Shown piece by piece: positions 18,374 through 26,652 of a stretch of DNA of 64,000 nucleotides. Source of the DNA: ZC4RG30 sp963812195 (GTDB lineage: Bacteria; Pseudomonadota; Gammaproteobacteria; Steroidobacterales; Steroidobacteraceae). The stretch covers positions 109,597-173,596 of the forward strand of contig CAWEUI010000017.1 in the NCBI GenBank assembly GCA_963812195.1, read 5' to 3'. Numbering within the stretch: the first letter of the stretch is position 1; each line of letters opens with the position of its first letter. The position numbers and the translations under genes are program-made. The notes under the pieces were generated by a model. That model made no database searches, was not told where the DNA came from, and saw only the letters and a program-made list of their open reading frames with translations.

Positions 18374-18661
18374 ATGGCAAAGCCGGTGCGCCAACCGGCG
18401 GCAAAGCCATCCTCTGCGGGCCCGCCGAAGATCCGGGTGTCGCGTGAGGTGGCCGGTCGTGGCGGCAAGGGCGTTACGGTGGTCAGTGGCCTGCCGCTCA
18501 CCGCCGCGCAACTCGACGAGCTGGCCGGCAAGCTCAAGCGCAGCTGCGGCGCGGGCGGCGCCGCCCGCAACGGCCGCATCGAGATCCAGGGAGAACATCG
18601 CGACCGGCTGGTCGCGGAGCTGGGCAGGCTGGGCTACGAGGCAAAGCGCGCCGGCGGCTGA
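18374..18661 (+). CDS. SUI1/eIF1-like translation factor (YciH family)
   Basis: A small protein of 95 residues with an SUI1 domain: KIRVSREVAGRGGKGVTVVSG, then LKRSCGAGGAARNGRIEIQG and a C-terminal RLGYEAKRAGG. Bacterial members such as E. coli YciH act in fidelity of translation initiation or under stress. The start is uncertain. ATG 18374 is conservative, and GTG 18341 would add 11 residues. Neither has a good Shine-Dalgarno. The N-terminal Cys motif seen in many homologues is absent. It follows the MATE gene by a few bases and may share its transcript. Confidence 0.85.
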   Translation: MAKPVRQPAAKPSSAGPPKIRVSREVAGRGGKGVTVVSGLPLTAAQLDELAGKLKRSCGAGGAARNGRIEIQGEHRDRLVAELGRLGYEAKRAGG

Positions 18662-18674
18662 AAGGCAAGGCGGC

Positions 18675-19115
18675 CTACTTTACTTCCAGCATCACGGTGA
18701 TTTCCGGCTCACCCTCGAAGGTCAACTGCAGCGGTACCCGCTGACCGGCCACGAACGGCGATTTCAGATCCAGGAACGTCACACTGAGGCCATGGGGCGC
18801 GAAACGCACCGAATCGCCCGCCGCTATTTCCAGCTTCGCCAGCGGCCACATGCGCGCCACGCCGTTGGAATCGATGCTGCTGCGGTGGAGCATTATCCGG
18901 TCGCTGACCGGTGAGACGATCTTCAGCAGCTTGGCCTGTCCATCGCCCCTGTTGGTGAGAACCAGATAACCCTCGGCGGTCGTGGTGCCCGCAGCCGTGG
19001 CCGGCGCCCAGCCTTCGCTGCCCACCACCTGGGCCGATGCCGGGGCACCCAGCAACACCCCGGCCAGGACGGCCAGTGCCAGGGTCGTTCTTCGCAATGC
19101 ATTCGGGCTGTTCAT
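18675..19115 (-). CDS. PCu(A)C-fold periplasmic protein with degenerate copper site
   Basis: A 146-residue exported protein (signal peptide 1-28, ending APASA) of the PCu(A)C copper-chaperone family, which normally delivers Cu(I) to cytochrome oxidase. The family motif is H(M)x10Mx21HxM. Here the spacing is kept exactly as H-R-x10-M-x21-S-x-T, so the terminal His and Met ligands are replaced by Ser and Thr. Fold-defining pieces remain (AEGYLVLTNRGDGQAKLL, LQLTFEGEPEITVML). Copper binding in the usual way is therefore doubtful. It is convergent with the SUI1 gene. Confidence 0.85.
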   Translation of the reverse strand: MNSPNALRRTTLALAVLAGVLLGAPASAQVVGSEGWAPATAAGTTTAEGYLVLTNRGDGQAKLLKIVSPVSDRIMLHRSSIDSNGVARMWPLAKLEIAAGDSVRFAPHGLSVTFLDLKSPFVAGQRVPLQLTFEGEPEITVMLEVK

Positions 19116-19197
19116 GCGCGGATTCTAGGGCAAACTGCGCGCCCACCCCAACCTGTGCAAATGCCGCCGGCGAGGGCCGGGCCGGCCCCCAGACAAA

Positions 19198-21153
19198 GTG
19201 CTCAAATTCGACGATGTAACGCTCAGACGCGGCCCACGCGTGCTGTTCGCCCATGCCGACTTTTCGCTGTTCCGCGGTGAGAAAGTCGGCATCACGGGAG
19301 AAAACGGCAGCGGCAAATCCAGCCTGCTGGCGCTGGTGCGCGGCGAGCTGCACCCGGACGCCGGCCATTTCACCATGCCCGGCAATCTGGCCATGGCGCA
19401 CGTGGCCCAGGAGCTGGATGCCATCGACCGGCCGGCCATCGAGTTCGTGCTGGACGGCGATGCCGAACTGCGCGCGCTGGAAACGCGCATTGCGCAAGCC
19501 GAAGCCGCCGACCAGGGCACGCGTCTGGCCGAGCTGCACGCGCAGTATGCCGCCATCGGCGGCTACGACGCGCGGGCGCGGGCGGCGCAACTCATGCACG
19601 GCCTGGGCTTTGCCACGGCGGATGAGGAGCGGACCGTGGCCGAATTCTCCGGCGGCTGGCGGGTGCGACTGAACCTGGCGCGCGCGCTGATGTGCCGCTC
19701 GGACCTGCTGCTGCTGGACGAACCCACCAATCACCTGGACCTGGATGCCATCGTGTGGCTGGAGGGGTGGCTCGCGAACTATGCCGGCACGCTGCTGCTT
19801 ATCGCCCACGACCGCGAGTTCCTGGATCGCGTGGTCAACCGCATCGTCAATATCGAACACCAGAAGGCGGTGCTGTACACCGGCAACTACTCCGACTTCG
19901 AGGCCGCCCGCGCCGCGCAGCTCGCCCAGCAGAGCGCGATGCACGCGAAGCAGCAACGCGAGATCGCGCACATGGAGGACTTCGTGCGCCGCTTCCGCGC
20001 CAAGGCCACCAAGGCGCGGCAGGCACAAAGCCGCATCAAGGCGCTGGAGCGCATGCAGCGGATTGCGCCGGCGCATGTGGATTCGCCGTTCGTGTTCAGT
20101 TTCGCCGAACCGCCCAGGTTACCCAGGCCACTGCTGGCCATTCGCGAACAGTCGGCCGGCTATGGGGATCGCACCCTGCTCGAACACGTAAGCCTTACCA
20201 TCTACCCCGGCGACCGTATTTCGCTGCTCGGCCGCAACGGCGCCGGCAAGTCCACGCTGGTGAAACTGCTGGCCGGCGAACTGCCGGCACGTGGCGGCAC
20301 GCGCGACGACGCGCGCGATCTGGCAGTCGGCTACTTCGCACAGCATCAGCTCGAGCAACTGGACCCCCAGGCCTCGCCGCTGCTGCATCTGCAACGCCTG
20401 GCGCAGCGGCAGGGACATCGGCCTGCCGAACAGGAGCAGCGCAACTTCCTGGCCAGCTTCGGCTTCACGGGTGATCGGGTATTCGAACCGGTGGCGCCCT
20501 TTTCCGGCGGCGAGAAGGCGCGTCTGGCACTGGCGCTGGTGGCCCATGGCAAGCCGAACCTGCTGCTGCTCGACGAGCCGACCAACCATCTGGACCTGGA
20601 GATGCGCCAGGCACTGGCCATGGCATTGCAGGAGTACGCCGGCGCGGTGGTACTGGTCTCCCACGACCGTCACCTGCTGAGCACGGTGACCGACCGCTTC
20701 CTGCTGGTCGATGCCGGACGCGTCAGCGACTTCGACGGTGATCTGGATACCTATGCCCGCTGGCTCGCCGGCGGCGCAGGCTCACCCGCGCCGGCAGCTC
20801 GAACCGAACCGCCACCAGCGGAGCGCGCCAACACCGACACCGGTGCCGCGCCGCGTGCAGACGCCCGGCAACGCCGCCGCGAAAACGCCAAGGCCCGCGA
20901 GGCGCTGGCCCCGCTGCGCTCGCGCCTGGCGCGCTGCGACAAGCGTCTGCAGGAGCTGGGCGCCGCGGCGCGCGAGCTGGACGGACAGCTCGCGGATCCG
21001 TCGCTGTACGCGGTCGGCAACAGTGAGCGTCAGCTGGATCTGAACGCGCGGCGCGCCCGCATCGCGCAGGAGATCGAACAGATCGAAACCGAGTGGCTGG
21101 AAATCACGGAGCAGCTCGAACGGGCCGCGCCGGCCGGGCCTGGCGCGGGCTGA
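19198..21153 (+). CDS. ABC-F family ATPase (YheS-like)
   Basis: A 651-residue soluble protein with two ABC ATPase domains and no membrane segment, as in ABC-F translation factors that act at the ribosomal E-site. Domain one has GENGSGKSS and LLLLDEPTNHLDLD, domain two GRNGAGKST and LLLLDEPTNHLDLE. The signatures are FSGGWRVRLNLARAL and FSGGEKARLALALVA. Between them lies the P-site tRNA interaction linker (MEDFVRRFRAKATKARQAQS). A C-terminal coiled-coil tail follows (REALAPLRSRLARCDKRLQEL). The start is GTG 19198. Its end overlaps the convergent LysR gene by 50 bases. Confidence 0.93.
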   Translation: MLKFDDVTLRRGPRVLFAHADFSLFRGEKVGITGENGSGKSSLLALVRGELHPDAGHFTMPGNLAMAHVAQELDAIDRPAIEFVLDGDAELRALETRIAQAEAADQGTRLAELHAQYAAIGGYDARARAAQLMHGLGFATADEERTVAEFSGGWRVRLNLARALMCRSDLLLLDEPTNHLDLDAIVWLEGWLANYAGTLLLIAHDREFLDRVVNRIVNIEHQKAVLYTGNYSDFEAARAAQLAQQSAMHAKQQREIAHMEDFVRRFRAKATKARQAQSRIKALERMQRIAPAHVDSPFVFSFAEPPRLPRPLLAIREQSAGYGDRTLLEHVSLTIYPGDRISLLGRNGAGKSTLVKLLAGELPARGGTRDDARDLAVGYFAQHQLEQLDPQASPLLHLQRLAQRQGHRPAEQEQRNFLASFGFTGDRVFEPVAPFSGGEKARLALALVAHGKPNLLLLDEPTNHLDLEMRQALAMALQEYAGAVVLVSHDRHLLSTVTDRFLLVDAGRVSDFDGDLDTYARWLAGGAGSPAPAARTEPPPAERANTDTGAAPRADARQRRRENAKAREALAPLRSRLARCDKRLQELGAAARELDGQLADPSLYAVGNSERQLDLNARRARIAQEIEQIETEWLEITEQLERAAPAGPGAG

Positions 21154-22048
21154 CCGCGACCTCGGCGGCCAGCCACTTGCGAAAGGCCGCGACCGGACGG
21201 CTGGCTTCGCGGCCGGCGCGCCACACCAGCCAATAAGAGCTTTCCAGTTCCACGCGCAGCGCAAACGGCGCGACCAGTTGCCGCGCCGCCAGTTCGCTTG
21301 CGATGAATCGCGGATCGATCACCACCACGCCCATCTGCGCGATGGCCGCCTGGATGGCCAGCGCCCGCGTCTCGAACATCGGACCACGCCCCGCCTTCGC
21401 CTCGGCGATGCCGGCTGCCCTGAACCAGTAAGCCCAGTCCGCGCGGCGCGACCGGGAGTGCAGCAGCTGTCCGGTCTTCACCAGATCGCCGGGCGAGCGT
21501 ATGCGCCGTGCGGCCAGCCACTGGGGACTGCACGCCGCGACCAGCTCCTCGCGGTACAGCCGCTCTGCGTCAAGGCCCGGCCAGTCGCCGCGCCCGAGGC
21601 GGATGGCACAGTCGAAGGCTTCGGTGGCCAGGTCGACCAGGCGGGTGGACGTGGACAGCAGCAGTTCGATGTCGGCATGACGGCTCTGGAAACGGCCCAG
21701 TCGCGGAATCAGCCAGTGCACCGCGAAGCTCGACAAGGTGGAGATGCGCAGCTCCGCGCCGCGGCGCAGGAATGCGCTCATCGCATCCTCGATCATGGCC
21801 AGCGCGGGATTGACCGCCGCCGCGAGGCGTTCGCCCTCGTCGGTCAGCGCCAGGCCGCGGCCCTTGCGCATGAACAGCACCACGCCCAGCCGCCGCTCCA
21901 GTTGCCGCAGCAGATGCGAGACCGCCGAGGGTGTCACGGCGAGCGTATCCGCGGCGGCGGCCACGGTGCCGGCCCTGACCACCGCATGGAATGCCTGCAG
22001 GGCGCGCAGCGGAGAGTTGGCGACGTTGGTGGACACTGCAGCGGGCAT
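21104..22048 (-). CDS. LysR-type transcriptional regulator (GcvA-like)
   Basis: A 314-residue regulator. The N-terminal winged helix-turn-helix is clear (LRALQAFHAVVRAGTVAAAA, TPSAVSHLLRQLERRLG), followed by the inducer-binding domain. The opening PLRALQAFHA and later WYF-like features resemble the GcvA/AmpR branch. It is divergent from a methyltransferase gene with a textbook LysR operator between them, so it probably controls that gene and itself. ATG 22048 is used, and one at 22066 would lie within the operator. The inducer is unknown. Confidence 0.92.
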   Translation of the reverse strand: MPAAVSTNVANSPLRALQAFHAVVRAGTVAAAADTLAVTPSAVSHLLRQLERRLGVVLFMRKGRGLALTDEGERLAAAVNPALAMIEDAMSAFLRRGAELRISTLSSFAVHWLIPRLGRFQSRHADIELLLSTSTRLVDLATEAFDCAIRLGRGDWPGLDAERLYREELVAACSPQWLAARRIRSPGDLVKTGQLLHSRSRRADWAYWFRAAGIAEAKAGRGPMFETRALAIQAAIAQMGVVVIDPRFIASELAARQLVAPFALRVELESSYWLVWRAGREASRPVAAFRKWLAAEVAVSPRQARPARPVRAAP

Positions 22049-22057
22049 CCTAAGATT

Positions 22058-22074
22058 ACTGAGCAAATCTCAGT
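22058..22074. promoter_or_regulatory. LysR operator (T-N11-A palindrome)
   Basis: ACTGAGCAAATCTCAGT is a perfect 6-5-6 inverted repeat containing T-N11-A (T22060, A22072), the classical LysR-binding core. It lies 10 bases before the LysR start and about 70 bases before the methyltransferase start, the usual place for a site serving a divergent pair. Confidence 0.75.
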
Positions 22075-22142
22075 ATAGGCAGGGTCGGACCGGAACACGA
22101 TGAGATCCCGTCACCACCCCATTTGCGAACGAGGACCCGACC

Positions 22143-22901
22143 ATGGACCAGCAGCAGCTCACCGCCCGGCAGTTCGGCGCCAGTGCGCGCAACTATCTTG
22201 CCAGCGCCGTACATGCGCAGGGTGCGGACCTGGATCGGCTGCGCCGGATCGCGGCCGACACACGTCCGGCCAGGGTGCTCGACCTGGGCTGCGGCGCCGG
22301 CCACGCCAGCTACGCGCTGGCGGCCGCGGGCGCGGCCCGCGTGAGCGCCTGCGACCCGTCCGCCGGGATGCTCGAGGTGGTTGCCGCCGAGGCACAGCGC
22401 CGCGGCCACGCGAACATCACGACCGGCCAAAGCGCGGCCGAACAACTGCCGTTCGCCGACGACTCCTTCGAGCTGATCGTCACGCGCTATTCCGCGCACC
22501 ACTGGCGCAGCGTGCCGCAGGCGCTGGCAGAGTGCGCGCGCGTCATCGCGCCCGGCGGACGCCTGATCGTCATCGACATGATCGCGCCGGAGCCGGCGCT
22601 GCTGGATACCTCGTTGCAGGTGCTGGAACTGCTGCGCGATGGCTCGCACGTGCGCGACTACCGCGCGTCGGAATGGCGCTCGATGCTGCACACGGCCGGG
22701 TTTCGGGAGCAGTCCTTCGACACCTGGAAGTTGCACATGCAGTTCGCGAGCTGGATCCGGCGGATCGGCACGCCGCCGCAGCGCGTGGCGGCGCTGCACA
22801 CTGTCTTCGAAGCCCTTCCGGCCGAAGCGCGCGATTACTTTCTGATCACGACCGACAATGACTTCACCGCGGACTGCGCGTGGTTCGAGGCCGTCGCCTG
22901 A
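22143..22901 (+). CDS. Class I SAM-dependent methyltransferase (UbiE/YcgJ-like)
   Basis: A 252-residue cytoplasmic methyltransferase. Motif I is VLDLGCGAGHASYALAAAG, motif II-like SACDPSAGMLEVV, then the post-motif AEQLPFADDSFELIVTRYSAHHW and motif III-like ARVIAPGGRLIVIDMIAPE. These fit the Methyltransf_11 family. The substrate is unknown. It is divergent from a LysR regulator with an operator in between, so expression is likely inducible. Its 3' end overlaps the convergent ribA-like gene by 38 bases. Confidence 0.92.
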   Translation: MDQQQLTARQFGASARNYLASAVHAQGADLDRLRRIAADTRPARVLDLGCGAGHASYALAAAGAARVSACDPSAGMLEVVAAEAQRRGHANITTGQSAAEQLPFADDSFELIVTRYSAHHWRSVPQALAECARVIAPGGRLIVIDMIAPEPALLDTSLQVLELLRDGSHVRDYRASEWRSMLHTAGFREQSFDTWKLHMQFASWIRRIGTPPQRVAALHTVFEALPAEARDYFLITTDNDFTADCAWFEAVA

Positions 22902-24072
22902 CGGTGGGAAGCGCGCGAACCGTCAGGTCCTGATCGTCGGGAATCAGGTGTCCGGCGCGGTCGCGCTTGGTGCGGATGTAGCGCTCGTTGTGCGCGTTGG
23001 GCGGCGCCAGCAGGGATTCGATTTCGGCCACGTCGATACCGCGCGCGCGCAGCTCACGCACCTTGTGGGGGCTGTTGGTCAGCAGCCGGATGCGGATGAA
23101 CCCCAGTGACTTGAGCATCGCCGCGGCGATGGCATAGCTGCGCTCATCCGCCCTGAAGCCCAGGTGCCGGTCGGCATCGACCGTGTCCAGGCCCTCGTCC
23201 TGCAACTTGTAGGCGCGCAGCTTGTTGGCCAGGCCGATGCCGCGACCCTCCTGCGCCAGGTACAGCAGCACGCCGCCACCCTCCTCGTGCAGCCGCTTCA
23301 CTGCGGTCTGCAACTGCTCGCCACAGTCGCAGCGCAGGCTGCCCAGCAGGTCGCCCGTGAAGCAGGAGGAATGCGCGCGCACCGGTACCACAGAGTCCGG
23401 ATCCGGCCTGCCCACGATCACCGCCACGTGTTCGCTGGCATCGCGCCGGTCGCGGAACAGCACCAGGCGGCTCGTCTCCTCTTCGCGCAACGGCACGCGC
23501 GCCTCGCTGACCCTTATCAGGTCCTCGTCGGTGGGATGCGCATGGCGCTCCACCTGGTCCACGCGCACGAGCAGCACACTGGAAGGCGCGCTCCCGGCGC
23601 TCACTTCGGTGACCAGCAGGGCAGGCAGCAGTTGCGCGCTCTTGGCCAGCTGGACCGCGGCCGCGGCCAGTGCATCGGCACAGTCCGCGTGAGGCACGGC
23701 GCCGGCCAGAGCCTCGCGCCAGGCATCGGCGTCCCAGTGGCGCCCCAGTTCCAGCAGCTTCGCGGCCGTCAGGCCGGACGGCACTTTGAGCAGCAGCAAT
23801 TCGTCGGATTCGCAGGGCACGCGCAGTTGCGCCGCCCGCTCTCCGGTCACCACCAGCGCCGCACCGGGCTGCGCCAGCAGATGCGCCACCAGGGGTTCGT
23901 CGGCCGTCTCCAGCGGTGCCACCAGGCGCCAGGCGCGTCCGGCGGACTCCTGCACCACGACGCCACGGCCGCGCCGCAGCTCGGCCAGTGCGCGGTCGAC
24001 CGCCACCAGCGCCGGATCACCCTGGGGGGGGTCCGGCGCGCGCGGCACGGGCTGGATACGCGGTTCTGACAT
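22864..24072 (-). CDS. ribA: GTP cyclohydrolase II with degenerate RibB-like N-domain
   Basis: The C-terminal half is a complete GTP cyclohydrolase II, the first enzyme of riboflavin synthesis. Zinc ligands are in SSCFTGDLLGSLRCDCGEQL, the catalytic loop in AQEGRGIGLANKLRAYKLQ, and TNSPHK near the end. The N-terminal half (VDRALAELRRGRGVVV...) has the outline of DHBP synthase, but the acidic DDEDRENEGD catalytic segment of RibB is missing (QESAGRAWRLV instead), so only cyclohydrolase activity is expected. Length is 402 residues from ATG 24072. It follows the dioxygenase gene by 35 bases on the same strand, possibly part of the metal operon. Confidence 0.9.
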   Translation of the reverse strand: MSEPRIQPVPRAPDPPQGDPALVAVDRALAELRRGRGVVVQESAGRAWRLVAPLETADEPLVAHLLAQPGAALVVTGERAAQLRVPCESDELLLLKVPSGLTAAKLLELGRHWDADAWREALAGAVPHADCADALAAAAVQLAKSAQLLPALLVTEVSAGSAPSSVLLVRVDQVERHAHPTDEDLIRVSEARVPLREEETSRLVLFRDRRDASEHVAVIVGRPDPDSVVPVRAHSSCFTGDLLGSLRCDCGEQLQTAVKRLHEEGGGVLLYLAQEGRGIGLANKLRAYKLQDEGLDTVDADRHLGFRADERSYAIAAAMLKSLGFIRIRLLTNSPHKVRELRARGIDVAEIESLLAPPNAHNERYIRTKRDRAGHLIPDDQDLTVRALPTVRRRPRTTRSPR

Positions 24073-24107
24073 GGGGGAGAAAAGCCTACACCATCCCCGG
24101 GACGGCG

Positions 24108-24962
24108 CTATGTGCCCGCCGCCACAGCCCCGGCCAGGCGATCGAATGAGCTGGCCGCCACCCCACCGCCGAAGCGGAAACTGGACACGGCCAGGCTGCC
24201 CATGAACTGCTCGCCATAGACGACCACGGCCGGATCCTCGCCGGCCGCACCGACCACCACCATCAGCGGCATGAGGTGATCCTCGTGCGGGTGCGCCTCG
24301 CGCGCCGCCGGAGCATGCTGCCACTGGCCCAGCGCGGCGCGCCGGGCTGCGGGGGTGCCCGTGAGCAACACCTGGCGCAGCCAGCCATCGAAGCTGGCCG
24401 CCGCCCGGCTGCCGGCCGGGCCCCAGCGCCGCAGGTTGTGGTAGCTCTGTCCACTGCCGATGACCAGGATGTTCTCATCGCGCAGCGGCGCGAGCGCGGC
24501 GCCCGCGGCCATGTGTTCGTGCGGATCCATGCTTATCTTCATCGACAGCTGCACCACCGGCACGTCGGCATCGGGGTAGATGGGCTTGAGCATGCTGAAC
24601 GTGCCGTGGTCGAAGCCGCGCCCGGCATCGGCGCGGACCTGCCAGCCGGCCTCGCCCAGCAGCTGCTGGACCCGCGCGGCCAGTTCCGGTGAACCCGGGG
24701 CGGGATAGCGGATGCGGTACGTCTCGGCCGGGAAGCCGTAGTAGTCGTAGACCATGCCAGGGTCAGGTGCGGACGAGACCGTGAACTCATCCTCCTCCCA
24801 GTGCCCCGACACCACCAGCACTGCACGCGGCGGTTCGGGCAACTGCCGCGGGATGTCCTGCAGCGCGCGTTCCATCAGCGCGAAGTGCGCGCGCATGGGG
24901 CCATCCATGTACGGCCAGGGTCCGCCGCCGTGCGAGAGGTAGTAGACGGGTTGCCGACTCAC
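24108..24962 (-). CDS. LigB/YgiD-type extradiol dioxygenase
   Basis: A 284-residue class III extradiol dioxygenase-like protein related to 4,5-DOPA dioxygenase (YgiD). Metal-binding histidines are seen in YYLSHGGGP, VVSGHWEEDEF and DHGTFSML. The characteristic GSGQSYHNLR and the C-terminal HPHEDHLMPLMVVVGAAG are present. Such enzymes open catechol rings using Zn or Fe. I place the start at GTG 24962 (VSRQPVYYLSH), since the overlapping ATG is immediately followed by TGA. Only five bases separate it from the znuB stop, so it is co-transcribed with the metal transporter. Confidence 0.9.
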   Translation of the reverse strand: MSRQPVYYLSHGGGPWPYMDGPMRAHFALMERALQDIPRQLPEPPRAVLVVSGHWEEDEFTVSSAPDPGMVYDYYGFPAETYRIRYPAPGSPELAARVQQLLGEAGWQVRADAGRGFDHGTFSMLKPIYPDADVPVVQLSMKISMDPHEHMAAGAALAPLRDENILVIGSGQSYHNLRRWGPAGSRAAASFDGWLRQVLLTGTPAARRAALGQWQHAPAAREAHPHEDHLMPLMVVVGAAGEDPAVVVYGEQFMGSLAVSSFRFGGGVAASSFDRLAGAVAAGT

Positions 24963-24967
24963 ATACG

Positions 24968-25747
24968 CTACTGTACCTGCGGCTGCCGCGCCGTGCGGAT
25001 GGCTGGCACCAATTGCGCCAGCAACGCGCAGCCGGCCAGCGTCCAGACGATCATCGCCCCGCTGGGCAGGTCGAACAGCGCCGACAGCACCAGGCCGCTG
25101 AGGTAGCCGAGCAAGCCCACCAGGTAGGCGGCCACCAACTGGCGTCGCCCGCTCATGCCGGAGGTCGCCAGTGCCGGCACGATCAGGCTGGCGAACACCA
25201 GGTACACGCCCACCAGTTGCACCGACACCGTGATGGCCACAGCGAACAACGCGTAGAACAACGCGCCGGCCAGGTGGCCACGCCGCCACCCCAACACCGC
25301 CAGCAACGCGGCGGAGATCAGCGCGGCCGGCACCAGTTGCCCGTAGCTGACCCACAGGATCTGCCCGACCAGCAGATCCTTCATGTGCTCACCGCCCTGC
25401 GGATTGTTGGCCAGCAGCAGCAGGCTGCCGGTCGCCGCCAGCACGAACAGCGTGCCGATGAACGGCTCCTGCATCTTCGGCCAGCGCCGGTCGGTCCACG
25501 CCAGCAGGGCGGCTCCCGCCAGTGCCGCCGCCGCCGCGGCAACCTGCACGCCGATGCCATGCTCGGCAATGCCCATGAACTGCGCGGCGATGACCCCCAT
25601 CGCCGCGATCTGCGCGATGGCCAGGTCGATGAAGATGATGCCGCGCGCGAGCACCTGCCGTCCCAGCGGCACGTGGGTCGAGAGCACGATAACGCCGGCC
25701 ACCATGGCCGGCCCCAGGATGCTGATGTCCAGACCTTCGAGCGTCAT
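24968..25747 (-). CDS. znuB: Metal (zinc/manganese-type) ABC transporter permease
   Basis: A 259-residue permease of the ABC-3 family with about eight helices, opening ISILGPAMVAGVIVLSTHVPLGRQVLARGIIFIDLAIAQ-like (only its characteristic VLARGIIFIDLAIAQ is diagnostic) and continuing VSYGQLVPAALISA and YLVFASLIVPALA. It forms the membrane channel for the ZnuA-type binding protein encoded just upstream, whose stop it overlaps by four bases. No ATPase gene (znuC) adjoins it. Zinc is inferred from ZnuA features, and manganese is not excluded. Confidence 0.88.
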   Translation of the reverse strand: MTLEGLDISILGPAMVAGVIVLSTHVPLGRQVLARGIIFIDLAIAQIAAMGVIAAQFMGIAEHGIGVQVAAAAAALAGAALLAWTDRRWPKMQEPFIGTLFVLAATGSLLLLANNPQGGEHMKDLLVGQILWVSYGQLVPAALISAALLAVLGWRRGHLAGALFYALFAVAITVSVQLVGVYLVFASLIVPALATSGMSGRRQLVAAYLVGLLGYLSGLVLSALFDLPSGAMIVWTLAGCALLAQLVPAIRTARQPQVQ

Positions 25748-26637
25748 TTGCCGGCACTCAGCAGTTTGTCGATGGTGGAATTGAACAGCCCGAACAGGTC
25801 TTTCGCCTGTTTGTCACCGCCGACGGTGTATGGCAGTACCACCACCGGCACACCGGTGCGCCCGGACAGCCACCTGGCCGGCTTCGGGTCCTGGTACGCG
25901 GCGCTGATGATGGCGTAGGCGTGCTCGTCTTTCGCGGTGCTGATCAGGCTTGCCAGGTGCGCGCTGGTCGGCGGCACGCCGGGCTTGGGTTCCAGCGCGC
26001 CGATCTGTTCCAGTCCAAGCCACTTGTTCAGATACACCCAGCTCACGTGGTGCACGATGATCTTCCTGCCCTTGAGCGGTGCGGCCTTGGCTTCCCAGCC
26101 CTTGATGGCCGCCTGCCAGCGCGTGGTGAAGTCGGCCAGGCGCTGCTGGTAGGTGGCCGCGTTGGCCGGATCCAGTTCGGCCAGGCGCGCGGCAAGTCCC
26201 CTGGCGATCTTCAGCACCCGGTACGGGTCCATCTGGAAGTGCGGATTGCCCTCCGGATGCACGTCGCCGGCGGCGCGATCCAGCTGCGCGGGCTTGTCCA
26301 GCGTCTCGATCTGACTGGCGGCCTCGAAGTAACCGGGGCCGTCCGCCACCTTGTGATTGCCGGACTGGCGGATGAGCTGGGGCAGCCACCCGATCTCCAG
26401 CTCGGCACCGGTGCACACCAGCAGATCCGCCTTGCGCACGCGCGCGATCAGGCTGGGCTTGGCGTCGATCTGGTGCACGTCCTGAAAGGCGTTGGTGCCG
26501 ACACTCACGTCGATCCTGTCACCGGCCAGTTCGTGCAGCAGCGAGCCCCACTCCGGTTCGCAGCTGAACACCTGCAGTTTGGCGAAGGCCGGCACCGCGA
26601 ACAGCACCAGCAGCAATGTGGAGAGAATCTTCTTCAT
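25744..26637 (-). CDS. znuA: Metal ABC transporter substrate-binding protein
   Basis: A 297-residue periplasmic protein of the ZnuA/TroA cluster A-I family that captures Zn(II) or Mn(II). It has a signal peptide (1-19, ending AFA) and candidate metal ligands in NAFQDVHQID, GDVHPEGNPHF and IIVHHVSWVY, with an acidic ligand candidate in AAYQDPKPARW. The backbone helix is between them. The first ligand motif is DVHQIDAKPS rather than the more usual H-x-Y-x-P-x-P-S. It is 15 bases downstream of an outer-membrane barrel gene, suggesting joint uptake through both membranes. Confidence 0.9.
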   Translation of the reverse strand: MKKILSTLLLVLFAVPAFAKLQVFSCEPEWGSLLHELAGDRIDVSVGTNAFQDVHQIDAKPSLIARVRKADLLVCTGAELEIGWLPQLIRQSGNHKVADGPGYFEAASQIETLDKPAQLDRAAGDVHPEGNPHFQMDPYRVLKIARGLAARLAELDPANAATYQQRLADFTTRWQAAIKGWEAKAAPLKGRKIIVHHVSWVYLNKWLGLEQIGALEPKPGVPPTSAHLASLISTAKDEHAYAIISAAYQDPKPARWLSGRTGVPVVVLPYTVGGDKQAKDLFGLFNSTIDKLLSAGK

Positions 26638-26652
26638 GGCTATGTCCTCGAA

